Assembly: GCA_963751425.1 (NCBI GenBank)
Contig: CAVVUF010000002.1
Location: 124,001 to 188,000, forward strand
Length of the DNA: 64,000 bases
Reading direction: 5' to 3'
Source: CAVVUF01 sp963751425
GTDB taxonomy: Bacteria; Chloroflexota; Anaerolineae; Anaerolineales; UBA4823
Shown here: in pieces, positions 24,488 to 33,127 of the stretch
Layout of the letters: each line of letters starts with the position of its first letter
Numbering within the stretch: position 1 is the stretch's first letter
Position numbers and translations under genes: made by a program
The notes under the pieces: generated by a model
The model's database searches: none
What the model was told of the DNA's origin: nothing
The model's input: the letters and a program-made list of their open reading frames with translations, nothing else

Positions 24488-26784
24488 GGAATATTTGGTT
24501 CAACTGCCTCAATCAATTGAAAGCTCGGCCTCGGCAGCTGGATGATCATCCCCGGCCTCAATCCCGGCAGCTCCACGCGTTTCATCCCGTACAGCACCCG
24601 GTCGTTGAGCGCCTTCTCTTCGATCCCCAGCGGCAGCAGGACGGCGCTGGCGGCGCGCAGCAGCAGCTCTTGATAGCGGTGCAGGTCAATCGTCTTTGGG
24701 TCGGGCTGCCCCGGGCGGTCCCAGGCGAAGACCCCCGGGTGGCCTCGCGTATATAAGAAGCGCACGCTCTGCCCTGGCTGGAGGGATTTACCGGCTGCCT
24801 GGAGCTGGACCACAGCGCGGGCGGCAGCCGTGGAAACCTGGTAAGCTTCAATGACCTTGCTCAGGCGGTGCGCGGTGAGCAGCAGCTCCAGGGGGATTCT
24901 CCCGCCGCGCAGGTCCGCCAGCGCCTGCTGGATGATCCGCAAGGCACCTGGGATGTATTCCGGCAGGTCTTCCGCGGCCGGTGCCAGCGCCAGGTATTCC
25001 AGCATCTTCATCTGCGTATCCGCGATCCAGGGGGGTGTATCTCGCCGGCGGGCTTCGAGGCCGCGCACCTTGAGTGTGCCATCTTGGAAGACTCCGAAAT
25101 AGCGGTTAGCCACCGGCACGCGGCTGTCTACGCGCGAGGGCAGGAAGGCCACCCAGCGGTAGATGCCATCCAACCCGATGGAAAGCCCGGTGCGCCTCGC
25201 CACCTCATCCAGCACCGCCTGGAAATCCTGCGTCTCCTGCCACCCGGGATGCTTGATCCACAGCCCGTCGACATACATGTGCAAGACGGTGCAGCCCTGG
25301 TCTTCGGCAGCCTCCTTGGCACGCAGCAGCGCCTCCCGCCCATACGCGGTGACGGCTTCGTGGGCTTCGATGCGCCCAAAGCGGGCGTTCTTGTACCCCA
25401 GGTAGCCGAAGCAGGTCACCAGCAGCCATTTATGGGCTGAGGCGCGCGCCTGGTGTGTTTTGCGGCGCGGGTCCCAGGCTGGCATTTGCCCCAGGCGGGC
25501 CTTGAGCTTCAAGCGTTTCTCCAGCAGCGGTGCCAGGGTGAGCGGCACCAGGCCGGGCGACTCGGGATCGGGGAAAGGCTGCAGGTCGGTTGGGTTGGGT
25601 GGGTTTTCGCCGGCTGTCTCTGGCGAGATGTTGAAGCGTACCATCAGGCTGGGGTACATGGAGACGAAATCGATCTCGGCGACATGCTTGTGCAAGCCCA
25701 CCAGCGGCTGGTAGATCAAACCGCCCTGGTCGCGGCGCATGGCCTCCAGGGCCGATTTGGGCCGTTCGGCTTGCTGCTTGTGCCAGGGTACCAGGATGCC
25801 CCTCCGCAGGGCCGTGACGATCTGCATGGCGGAGATGCCCGTGCCTGGCGAGACGCGCGCCGCTTCTTGAGCTGGCAGGCTGGTGACGCGCGCAAACTCC
25901 AATACGCCATCCATGCCAAAGTCATCGAACAGCAGGGCATTGTGGCGGTCAATGTGCCAGCGCCCGTAGAGGTGCACCTGCTGGCCGCGGTAGACGATCT
26001 GCCCGTAGGAGAAATAGGAATGCTCGGGCCTGGTCATGGGCTGCAGCCGGGCGTCGCGGTTGAGCCCCAGGGGCACGCACCATTTTTCAGAAAGCTCCAT
26101 CAAGAGGGGCAGCAGCCAGGTGTCACCCCAGGTGGTGAGCAGCAGGTCGGGGTCATGCCGCTTCAGCAGGGCGCGCAGGTTGAGCAGCAGCGGCAGGGGC
26201 GGGTTGAGCGGAAAGCGGTACGCGTAGCGCTCATAGCGCACCAGGACCGCCTGCGGATCTGCGTGCGCCGGGTCGCAGTCGGGCTCCAGCGACAGGCTGC
26301 GCAGCGGCGGGGGAGCCGGGTCGAGGTCCCAGGGCGTGTCCAGTGCGGTGATCTCCTGGACGTTTTTCTCATCTCGTAAGCGCACCCGGCAGCGTGCCAG
26401 GGGGAAGAGGTTGTGCTCGGCGGTGTAGCGCAGGTGGGTGGGGATGTCGGCGTCATAATAGGTCAGGTCCGGAAAAGCCTGCTGAACTTGTTGAAAGATG
26501 GCTGCCCCTTTTTCTGCCTGGGGCACCTGGACTGCCAGGAGGGGGATGGACTGCCCTGAAAAAAGCTCCCGCCGCTCCGCCCGGCTGAGCAGCGTGGCAG
26601 CCGGCAGGTGGCGCAGGAAATGCCACAGGCTGCGCAAACGGGAGGCCGGGCCAGAGACATAAAAGGTGATCAAAAAAGCCTGGTTCAGGCAGCAGCGTAT
26701 TCCATCATCGCCCAGCAGCCAGAGGTTGAGGCCGCCCTGCGGGTCTGGATATAGATCGAAAAGCCACCCGGTCAGCTCAATCAT
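24484..26784 (-). CDS. Family B DNA polymerase of the PolB2 type with altered catalytic motifs
   Basis: About 766 residues (numbered here from the earlier ATG at 26814). Palm motif A is EIDFVSMYPSLMVRFNISPET (D382), motif B HKWLLVTCFGYLGYKNARFG, motif C MYVDGLWIK (D516). Motif C normally reads YxDTD; here Leu replaces the second, metal-binding Asp. The exonuclease region also looks eroded (LSLEPDC in place of DxE). This fits the PolB2 group, whose archaeal members were described by Makarova, Krupovic and Koonin as disrupted polymerases in an operon with an inactivated RadA and an uncharacterised protein, exactly the neighbours here. Sulfolobus Dpo2 of this group is implicated in damage tolerance. 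Three ATGs (26814, 26799, 26784) lie in a 15-bp repeat; the last gives an 8-bp overlap with the upstream gene. Confidence 0.82.
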   Translation of the reverse strand: MIELTGWLFDLYPDPQGGLNLWLLGDDGIRCCLNQAFLITFYVSGPASRLRSLWHFLRHLPAATLLSRAERRELFSGQSIPLLAVQVPQAEKGAAIFQQVQQAFPDLTYYDADIPTHLRYTAEHNLFPLARCRVRLRDEKNVQEITALDTPWDLDPAPPPLRSLSLEPDCDPAHADPQAVLVRYERYAYRFPLNPPLPLLLNLRALLKRHDPDLLLTTWGDTWLLPLLMELSEKWCVPLGLNRDARLQPMTRPEHSYFSYGQIVYRGQQVHLYGRWHIDRHNALLFDDFGMDGVLEFARVTSLPAQEAARVSPGTGISAMQIVTALRRGILVPWHKQQAERPKSALEAMRRDQGGLIYQPLVGLHKHVAEIDFVSMYPSLMVRFNISPETAGENPPNPTDLQPFPDPESPGLVPLTLAPLLEKRLKLKARLGQMPAWDPRRKTHQARASAHKWLLVTCFGYLGYKNARFGRIEAHEAVTAYGREALLRAKEAAEDQGCTVLHMYVDGLWIKHPGWQETQDFQAVLDEVARRTGLSIGLDGIYRWVAFLPSRVDSRVPVANRYFGVFQDGTLKVRGLEARRRDTPPWIADTQMKMLEYLALAPAAEDLPEYIPGALRIIQQALADLRGGRIPLELLLTAHRLSKVIEAYQVSTAAARAVVQLQAAGKSLQPGQSVRFLYTRGHPGVFAWDRPGQPDPKTIDLHRYQELLLRAASAVLLPLGIEEKALNDRVLYGMKRVELPGLRPGMIIQLPRPSFQLIEAVEPNIP

Positions 26785-27136
26785 CGCCGATGTACTCATC
26801 GCCGATGTACTCATCGCCGATGGCCTTGGCTATAACGGCGATGGGTGCAGCGATGCCAGGTACAGCGCCTGCATCCATGTCCACCGGCAGCAGGCTGATC
26901 AGAACCTGGCGCAGGCGCGTGACCTCTTTATGCTCTTCCAGGAGCATCGCCAGCAGGAAGGTCTCGAAGGGCAGCGGGTTAGCGGCGAAGGCCGCCGCGG
27001 CCAGGTGCTGGCGGGCCGCGGCGAAGAGCTCGTCGAGGGCCGTCTGGTCGCTGCGGCGCAGGCCGCGCCGGAAATCGGAGAAAAATGCCTGCTCTTGCAG
27101 GAAGGCTTGCGTGATCGAAGGCAGTGTGCGTCCCAT
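26777..27136 (-). CDS. Small helical protein of the PolB2 operon
   Basis: 119 residues, mostly alpha-helical (ITQAFLQEQAFFSDFRRGLR, then ALDELFAAARQHLAAAAFAA, then FLLAMLLEEHKEVTRLRQVL). The C-terminus is a repeat, YIGDEYIGDD. The ATG has AAGGAG 7 nt upstream. It matches by position the third, uncharacterised member of PolB2 operons. No enzymatic motif is seen; an adaptor that bridges the RadA-like protein and the polymerase is possible. It ends overlapping the polymerase start. Confidence 0.65.
   Translation of the reverse strand: MGRTLPSITQAFLQEQAFFSDFRRGLRRSDQTALDELFAAARQHLAAAAFAANPLPFETFLLAMLLEEHKEVTRLRQVLISLLPVDMDAGAVPGIAAPIAVIAKAIGDEYIGDEYIGDD
26781..26825. repeat. 15-bp tandem repeat at the polymerase gene start
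   Basis: TCATCGCCGATGTAC occurs at 26781-26795 and 26796-26810, and a partial third copy starts at 26811. The same exact 15-mer is found at 27219-27233 in the RadA-like gene. The repeat encodes YIGDE units in one gene and adds MSTSA units and alternative start codons to the other, so copy-number change would alter both proteins. Confidence 0.8.
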
Positions 27137-27154
27137 GCTTTTGCTCCTTACCTG

Positions 27155-27718
27155 TCAGAATTCAATTCCCAGGGTCATTTGGACGGGCGTCTGAGGTGGG
27201 GCTTCTGCCCGCCAGATATCATCGCCGATGTACCCATCGACGGACTCCGCCAGCATCTCCATGAACTCTGGCACCTCTTTGCGGATGCTGACCAGGATGG
27301 GCGCCCTCTGGCAGTGCTGGCGCAAGGCCGGCAGGGTGCTGCGCAGCAGGCGTTTGCGCTCGCCCAGCGCCACATTTTCATCCTGGAAGGTGTTCAGAAA
27401 ATCCAATACCATCAGCGGCGCGGCCGCCTCAGGCGCAGCAGGATTTTCGAGCGCCTGGCAAACCAGCGCGGCCATCTGGTAGCAAGTGAAGGCGCGCGCC
27501 ACCTGGATGCGTCCCAGCGCCTGCCGGGCATCGGCGCCTCCCCGGCGCAAAGCCTGCGCTACCGTGTAGAGGTTGAAGCAGTTGCCGCCATCCAGAACCG
27601 CCAGCGGGCCGCGCAGGGCCAGGCTGGCTGCCAGGTCGAGCAGCAGGCGCGCCGTGCCTGGGTGCGGATGGATGAGCAGGTGCAGATGGTTCGGAGAGAG
27701 GTTGATGAGTTGGTCCAT
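27155..27718 (-). CDS. RadA/RecA-like protein lacking a Walker A motif (PolB2 operon)
   Basis: About 187 residues from the ATG at 27718; a GTG at 27757 would add 13. The RecA-like core can be traced: a degenerate P-loop region LLIHPHPGTARLLLDLAA without GKT/S, strand GPLAVLDGGNCFN, and a Walker-B-like strand APLMVLDFLNTFQD followed by HCQRAPILVSIRKE. Loss of the P-loop lysine argues against ATP hydrolysis. An inactivated RadA-family protein is precisely the partner reported for PolB2 in archaea. It may position the polymerase on recombination filaments. GYIGDD near the C-terminus echoes the tail of the small protein. Confidence 0.72.
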   Translation of the reverse strand: MDQLINLSPNHLHLLIHPHPGTARLLLDLAASLALRGPLAVLDGGNCFNLYTVAQALRRGGADARQALGRIQVARAFTCYQMAALVCQALENPAAPEAAAPLMVLDFLNTFQDENVALGERKRLLRSTLPALRQHCQRAPILVSIRKEVPEFMEMLAESVDGYIGDDIWRAEAPPQTPVQMTLGIEF

Positions 27719-27789
27719 AGTTCCAGGATACTGGAAGATGGGCCGGGCTGCAATCACATTTAGGGGTGAAAAGAGGGGTGAAACGCGGG

Positions 27790-28221
27790 TTAACCCCTTG
27801 GGGGGATAGGGGCTTGGGACTCCCAGGCGCTGAAATCGAGGCCCGAAAGCATCTGGCGCAGCTCGAATTTTGTTTTTACCCCAAACTTTTGCAAGATGCT
27901 GCGCAGGTGTGTTTTGATCGTTTCTGGAGAAAGGTGCAGGCGGATGGCGATTTGTTGGTTGGTGTATCCCAGGCAGGTGAGGGCCGCAATATCCTGCTGG
28001 CGCGGCGAAAGCTCGCGCCAGCGTTGTAAGTGGGTGGTGGCATTCTGGCGTTGGCCCACGGCCTCCTGGAGCAAGTCCGCGGCGATTTCCTCCACAGGGC
28101 GGCGTTCCAGGTAAGCCATCTCTTCCAACGAGGCGCGCAGATTCTCGTCCAGCTCAAATTTTCGTTCAGATGGTCCGTCGATCAAACCTAGGGAGCTCAG
28201 CAGGTGTTTTAAGAATGACAT
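27790..28221 (-). CDS. LuxR-type HTH regulator with RHH-like N-terminus, first gene of the PolB2 operon
   Basis: 143 residues from the ATG at 28221. Residues about 20-60 (ERKFELDENLRASLEEMAYL, then ERRPVEEIAADLLQEAV) look like a ribbon-helix-helix module. Residues about 72-125 are a LuxR/GerE helix-turn-helix: LSPRQQDIAALTCLGYTNQQ, then IAIRLHLSPETIKTHL. No receiver domain is present. It sits about 20 nt from the SOS-type promoter and 71 bp before the RadA-like gene, so it is probably induced with the polymerase and may feed back on the operon. Confidence 0.78.
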   Translation of the reverse strand: MSFLKHLLSSLGLIDGPSERKFELDENLRASLEEMAYLERRPVEEIAADLLQEAVGQRQNATTHLQRWRELSPRQQDIAALTCLGYTNQQIAIRLHLSPETIKTHLRSILQKFGVKTKFELRQMLSGLDFSAWESQAPIPPRG

Positions 28222-28248
28222 GGCAAATCGCCCACTCTGGCAATTTAC

Positions 28249-28276
28249 ATTATAGTAGAACATTTGTTCTTGTCAA
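28249..28276 (-). promoter_or_regulatory. SOS-type (LexA) promoter of the PolB2 operon
   Basis: Minus strand: TTGACA (28276-28271), 16-nt spacer, TATAAT (28254-28249), a near-consensus sigma-70 promoter. The spacer contains AGAACATTTGTTCT (plus strand 28257-28270), which fits GAACnnnnGTTC, the Gram-positive LexA box. A repressor bound there would block both promoter elements. The predicted start, near 28241, is about 20 nt from the first ATG. The site could also affect the divergent HD-GYP gene. Confidence 0.82.
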
Positions 28277-28374
28277 GGATGCAGGTTTTTCAGGAGTTGC
28301 CGCGGAAGCATCTGGGTTGGTTCGATTTATGCATCGCTGATAAATACGGGTATACTTTGGGCATGGAGGCAGCT

Positions 28375-30057
28375 ATGGGTAACTCTCCAGGTGCAATGCA
28401 GGAGCGATTCGTTTACTTTATGGAGCGCTCGAACCAGGTTTCGGCGCAGCCGGAGCTAAAAACACTCTTGGACCAGGTTTTAGGGTTGATTATGGAAGCC
28501 TGCCAGGCGCAGGCCGGCCTGATTTACCTGCCTGATGAGGAGATGGGGGGGCTGGCTTGCGAAGCTGCCAGGGGAATGGGGCATCTCCAAGGGCGCGACC
28601 TCCTTCCAGGAGGTGGTTTGGCGGCGAGCGCATTCCATGAAGCAAAACCTGTCCTGGTCGAAGAGGTCAAGGACGGTTCGCTTTGGAATATTGAGAAAGA
28701 TGGGTGGCATGGCCGGCAGCCGCGCCGCTTCTATGCCTTTCCGCTGCAGCAGCAGGGGAAACCGGTAGGGGTGGTTGAGCTGTTGGATTTCTCTCTTTCG
28801 GAATTGACCTGGGTAGAAGTATTGTGCAGCCGGCTGGTCTCTGAAATTGCGCGTGCCGTTCAGCAGGAAGCGATCCGCAAGCGAAATGAACGCCTGGAAG
28901 TGATGCTTTCAATTTTTGGGCAAATTGGGTCGACGTTGGATCGCGATCAAATCCTGCGCTTGATGATCGATTATGCCCGAGATGTGATCCATGCGGAGGC
29001 CTGCTCTTTATTCCTGGTTGACAAGGATACAGAGGAGGCGGTGTTATACATGGCCAGCAACGTGGATCAGCAGTTTCAGCGCGGGGCGATCCGTGTCCCG
29101 GCCGGAAAGGGTATTATCGGGCACGTGGTGGAGAGCGGTGAGGTGGTGCGGGTTTCGGATGTGAAACAGGATGAGCGCCACTACCGCGGTTCGGACCATT
29201 CGACCGGCTTTACCACGCGTGCCATTTTGGCTGTGCCGCTGCGCTCTCGGCAGGTGGTTTTGGGGGGTGAGCGCGGCACAATTGAAGAGCATATCATCGG
29301 CGGTTTTGAAGCCATTAATAAAATTGAAGGCAGCTTCACGGATGATGATGCTGATCTATTGTTGAAACTGGCCAACCAGGCGGCTACGGTGTTGGAGATC
29401 GCCGATTTATATTCCGACGCGAATGAGCTTTTCTTTGGTGTGGTGAAAGCTTTGACAGAAGCCATTGATGCCAAGGATCCTTATACAGAAGGACATTCTC
29501 AGCGCGTGTGTGAATTCTCGGTGGAGATTGCTCGCCAGATGAACCTGCCGCCTGAAGTTGTGCACCGCATCCGGCTGGGCAGCCTGCTGCATGATGTCGG
29601 AAAGATTGGGGTCCCCGATTATATTCTCACCAAGCCGGGGCACTTATCTGAGCAAGAGTTTGCCCTCATCAAGCTGCATCCCGCCATCGGCGCGAAGATT
29701 ATGAGCCAGGTGAGTTTATTGCGCTCAGAGCTGCCTGCCATGGCTGAGCATCATGAGCGCCTGGATGGCAACGGGTATCCCAAAGGCTTGAAGGGGGACG
29801 AGGTGTCGCTGGCAGGCAGGATTGTGGCGGTGGCGGATGTCTTCGATGCTTTGACATCTGACCGTCCTTACCGCCAGGCGCTGCCAGCCGAAGAGGCCTT
29901 CGATTATTTGACCAGAGGCATTGATTCAGCCTTTGACCGCCTATGCGTTGAAGCACTGATCCAGGCTTACCTGAGAGGAACGGTGCGCACGCAAAAAGAG
30001 CGCGAGCAGCTGGGGAACGGCAGCCACCCGGCTGATCCTGCTGGGCAGCTAAGCTAA
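28375..30057 (+). CDS. GAF-GAF-HD-GYP cyclic-di-GMP phosphodiesterase
   Basis: 560 residues from the ATG at 28375, chosen for GGAGG 5 nt upstream; earlier in-frame starts cross the SOS promoter. Two GAF sensor domains (about 15-160 and 175-345; the second has an extra loop after LAVPLRSR) precede an HD-GYP domain. HD lies at 406-407 in LLHDVGKIGVPDYIL, preceded by GHSQRVCEFS. GYP lies at 467-469 in HHERLDGNGYPKGL, and VADVFDALTSDRPYR is intact. All metal and substrate motifs are present, so active hydrolysis of c-di-GMP is expected. Ligands of the GAF domains are unknown. Confidence 0.9.
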   Translation: MGNSPGAMQERFVYFMERSNQVSAQPELKTLLDQVLGLIMEACQAQAGLIYLPDEEMGGLACEAARGMGHLQGRDLLPGGGLAASAFHEAKPVLVEEVKDGSLWNIEKDGWHGRQPRRFYAFPLQQQGKPVGVVELLDFSLSELTWVEVLCSRLVSEIARAVQQEAIRKRNERLEVMLSIFGQIGSTLDRDQILRLMIDYARDVIHAEACSLFLVDKDTEEAVLYMASNVDQQFQRGAIRVPAGKGIIGHVVESGEVVRVSDVKQDERHYRGSDHSTGFTTRAILAVPLRSRQVVLGGERGTIEEHIIGGFEAINKIEGSFTDDDADLLLKLANQAATVLEIADLYSDANELFFGVVKALTEAIDAKDPYTEGHSQRVCEFSVEIARQMNLPPEVVHRIRLGSLLHDVGKIGVPDYILTKPGHLSEQEFALIKLHPAIGAKIMSQVSLLRSELPAMAEHHERLDGNGYPKGLKGDEVSLAGRIVAVADVFDALTSDRPYRQALPAEEAFDYLTRGIDSAFDRLCVEALIQAYLRGTVRTQKEREQLGNGSHPADPAGQLS

Positions 30058-31953
30058 GCTCCGGCGTGCCTGGAGGCGTTTGCGCAAGCGCCATAGGAGT
30101 AAAAATCCAAGCACTACAAGAGACAGGCAGATCAGGCTGATACCAAGCCCGCTCAGAATCAGGCTTGTGCGAGTTTGGTTCTGGCCTGGCTGCACCTGGA
30201 CCGTCAAGAAGGTGGTTCTTTCAATGACAGAGCCATCGGGTGTTTTCCCGGTTACTTGCAGGTCAATGCCATAGAGACCCGCTTCCACCGGTTTCCATTC
30301 AGCTTCAGCCTGGTTGTCGTGAATATTGAGCTGGATGGTTTCTTGATTACCCTCAGAATCTCGTATCGAAGCCTCGCCTTTTTCGATGGATAGAGGCTGC
30401 CCGGCTAGCTTGAGCCTGGCAGTCAATTGAACTGGATCATTGATCTGGGGCAGCAATGCACTGGTTGTCCCTTCTAATATAGCGCCGCCGATAAAATGAG
30501 CTGTGAGAGCAAAATCAGCACCGCGGGAGGGCGTTTTATCGGTTGCCTGGAGCAGCACTTTCCAGGCTCCGGGCTTTGGATTCGTAAACCCATACCCTAA
30601 TTGCACCAGCGTTTCGGGATTGTCGACCTTGATCAGTCCATTTTTGGAGGCATCCAGTTGGATTTCATTACCGCTCGCGCCATGCACTACGACATTCAGT
30701 GACTGGCTGGGATCGAACAGCGCAAAGTTAGCTACGCTCAGCCCAGGTTCGATCGAAATGGTCAGCTCTTGCTGCCCGCTCGCCTGGATATGACCGGAAT
30801 ATACGCGCGTAAATGGAAGCTGTTCTGAAATTGTCTCTGTAATCGGCGGGTCGGGTTCTTCTTGAAAATCCCCAGGTTGTTTTTGCAGCAGTGGCTTGAC
30901 AAACTCTTGAAAGACTTGATCCGAGGTATTCAATTCAGTGTGCAGGAGAGGGGTCTCCGAAAAGGGGAGTTGGATGTCAGAGACACTTTGCACAGAAACA
31001 ACGCTGTCATTCGGTACATTTGTGCAGGGTGATCCCAAAGAATTCTGAATGAGGGTGCCCGCCACGGCATAAAAGGGCACGCCATGCCGGTGGGTGATCT
31101 GGCGATTAAAAATATTGGTCATGTAGCTCGTACGGATTTCAAGCACGGTGGGCATATAAAACCCGAGCGCGGCAGGCAAGACTGCGCAGTCTGTCCCCGA
31201 GCTTGGCGTACCTAACATGATGAGCTGGGCCACATCGCGTCCCTTCATGATCCGGTCGATGTAATAGCGCGAGATCATCCCGCCCATGCTGTGACCGATC
31301 AGGTCAACCTGCTGCGCCCCGGTCTTTTTCTTTACTTCTTGGATGGTTTCACCCAAAATGACTGCGTTTTGGGCGATGGTGTTGGTGCGTCCAGCGGGAT
31401 CCGTCAGGCTGCCGGTATTCAGCACGCCAGCCACTTGCCCATCTCCAACTGCGAATCCTGGTACGCTCACCGATGCCAGGTAGCCGGCAGGACCCAGGTA
31501 GTTCGCCCAGGCTTCCCAGTTTGAGATAAAGCCATGTACCATCACAACCGGTCGCGGGGCGACTTGGATAGAGGTGGCGGCTTGTTCGTCGAAGGAGGCT
31601 GACCCGGCCTGTATTGTACGGTTGGATTGTGAGATGCCATCCTGACCCCAAAACCATCCCAAGCTGCGGAAGGGTGCAGTCTCACAGGCTGCCTGGCTTG
31701 GGCTGATCTGGCATGCTGCGATTGTGGCCTGCGAGATGTCTAGCCAAAATGATACAGAAACTGTTGAGGTGGCTTTTTGTGCCAGGGTCAAACGCAGTTG
31801 AATCAAATCTCCATCCGTGATTTTCGTGACCAGTTTTCCAGTGCGATCCAGCACCTCGATCTTTGCTGCTGCTCCCAGGCTGGGCTTTGTATGTTCAAGA
31901 GATAAGGTGATGGTCAATAAGGCAAGTAATATGGGGAAAATTTTTTTCTTCAA
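30049..31953 (-). CDS. Secreted, membrane-anchored alpha/beta hydrolase (lipase-like)
   Basis: 634 residues: signal peptide (1-27), a short N-terminal beta domain, then a lipase/PGAP1-type hydrolase starting PVVMVHGFISNWEAW with the nucleophile elbow LIGHSMGGMISRYYID and IMLGTPSSGTDC. The catalytic His is probably the one in LLHTELNT. A C-terminal beta-sandwich region follows (about 390-590), then one membrane helix (ILSGLGISLICLSLVVLGFL) and a basic tail. The arrangement puts the enzyme outside, tethered to the membrane. Esterase or lipase activity is inferred. It converges with the HD-GYP gene, overlapping by 9 bp. Confidence 0.8.
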   Translation of the reverse strand: MKKKIFPILLALLTITLSLEHTKPSLGAAAKIEVLDRTGKLVTKITDGDLIQLRLTLAQKATSTVSVSFWLDISQATIAACQISPSQAACETAPFRSLGWFWGQDGISQSNRTIQAGSASFDEQAATSIQVAPRPVVMVHGFISNWEAWANYLGPAGYLASVSVPGFAVGDGQVAGVLNTGSLTDPAGRTNTIAQNAVILGETIQEVKKKTGAQQVDLIGHSMGGMISRYYIDRIMKGRDVAQLIMLGTPSSGTDCAVLPAALGFYMPTVLEIRTSYMTNIFNRQITHRHGVPFYAVAGTLIQNSLGSPCTNVPNDSVVSVQSVSDIQLPFSETPLLHTELNTSDQVFQEFVKPLLQKQPGDFQEEPDPPITETISEQLPFTRVYSGHIQASGQQELTISIEPGLSVANFALFDPSQSLNVVVHGASGNEIQLDASKNGLIKVDNPETLVQLGYGFTNPKPGAWKVLLQATDKTPSRGADFALTAHFIGGAILEGTTSALLPQINDPVQLTARLKLAGQPLSIEKGEASIRDSEGNQETIQLNIHDNQAEAEWKPVEAGLYGIDLQVTGKTPDGSVIERTTFLTVQVQPGQNQTRTSLILSGLGISLICLSLVVLGFLLLWRLRKRLQARRSLA

Positions 31954-32047
31954 TCTCTACTCCTGTTGCTTACTTTAATTCCGTCTCAATATCCTATGTC
32001 GAGTGGGTATTAAATGAATAATGGATCACTTTAGATCGATATCTGGA

Positions 32048-33074
32048 CTAAGATGCTTTAGGTGCCATGGTTAATTCAACAAGCTCAAGGAGTACCTGGT
32101 CGTAATTCACACGCCATCCGGCAAAATCTTGCCAGGCTTGTTCGCGGTCAGTTTTTACCGGGATTCCTTGCGAAATGAGTTCGTCGCAGGCCTGGTCAAA
32201 TTCCTGTCGCGTGATGGAAATCTTCTGGTCTGGGTAATGTGGGTCAGGTGGATGAGGGAGATTGGAGAAATCGGCGATGTGGTGTAATGATAGGAATCCC
32301 GCTCGGATGCAAAGCGCTGCATGTGGACTGGCGGGGATATCGACTGCAGATAAAGTTAACGATGCGGCATCCAGGATCGCACCGGCAGCATTGACCCACG
32401 AATGATCTGGCTTTGGAGAACGAAAAAAGATCAGAGCAGGTAAAGAGGTATGGCTTTCTTCGATATCTGCAAACCAGGCTTCCCATAGTTGCCACTGCTC
32501 TTTAAGCTGATCCAGGCCGTGAATGCGGTGATATCGGGCGATCATTTGTGTAGCAGAGGGAGGATTGCCCGCGGCGTACATCGAGCAAGGTAACGGCTGC
32601 TTCACGGCGGGAAAAAGCCGAGTACATGGTAGGCAGATAAGCAATCAGGATTGCCACCATCATCAGCCCTAAAGCTGCCTCAGAAAATTCGAGTAAGGTG
32701 CTTGTGAAGCTTTTAGAAACTGCAAATCCTAAAGTGAGTAGAGAAGAGCCGCTGATTCGGAAAGATTCTTGCCACGAAAGTTCTCCCAATGACCAGAACA
32801 ATCCCGTATACCCTAGTAATAATAGGGTTAACCAGGTGGGTACCAGGCTGAGCAAGCAAACAGGCGCATAGAAAGCCATCAACCGGTCTCTTTGAGCATA
32901 AGTACGTAATCGACGTAAGCCAATTGAGAAGATGGCTAGAATGCTAACAAACAGTAAGCGAGTCAGCTTATCTTGGGTGCTGCGCGGCAGAACGAGCGTT
33001 TGGACTGCCGAATAAAGACTCCAAAGAATTAGAGTTGTTCCCAGAGCAAAAATTACGATGCGCAGAAAAATCAT
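32048..33074 (-). pseudogene. Ion-channel-like membrane protein gene broken by a one-base frame change
   Basis: The 5' part (33074 to about 32577) encodes four hydrophobic segments, with LIAYLPTMYSAFSRREAAVT at the end of the membrane part. The reading then leaves frame. The other frame continues with AGNPPSATQMIARYHRIHGL and a soluble domain, DIEESHTSLPALIFFRSPKP, down to 32048. Dropping one base in the CGCCGCGG run around 32570-32577 restores LLDVRAGNPPSATQM and one protein of about 340 residues. The fused sequence resembles a membrane family found in Chloroflexota and Actinobacteria, of unknown function. It may be a sequencing error. Confidence 0.75.
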
Positions 33075-33127
33075 TTTTTAAGGAATGAATTGAGTAACTG
33101 CGCAGTAAAATCGAGCATCCTGGGTGG

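Noticed and set aside
25453..26379. A 308-residue plus-strand open frame opposite the polymerase gene
   Set aside because: Shadow of the polymerase reading frame; no recognisable domain or start signal.
26666..27763. A 365-residue plus-strand open frame opposite the PolB2 operon
   Set aside because: It is the complement of three well-supported minus-strand genes, and its composition (many Gln, Arg and Gly) is typical of antisense shadow frames.
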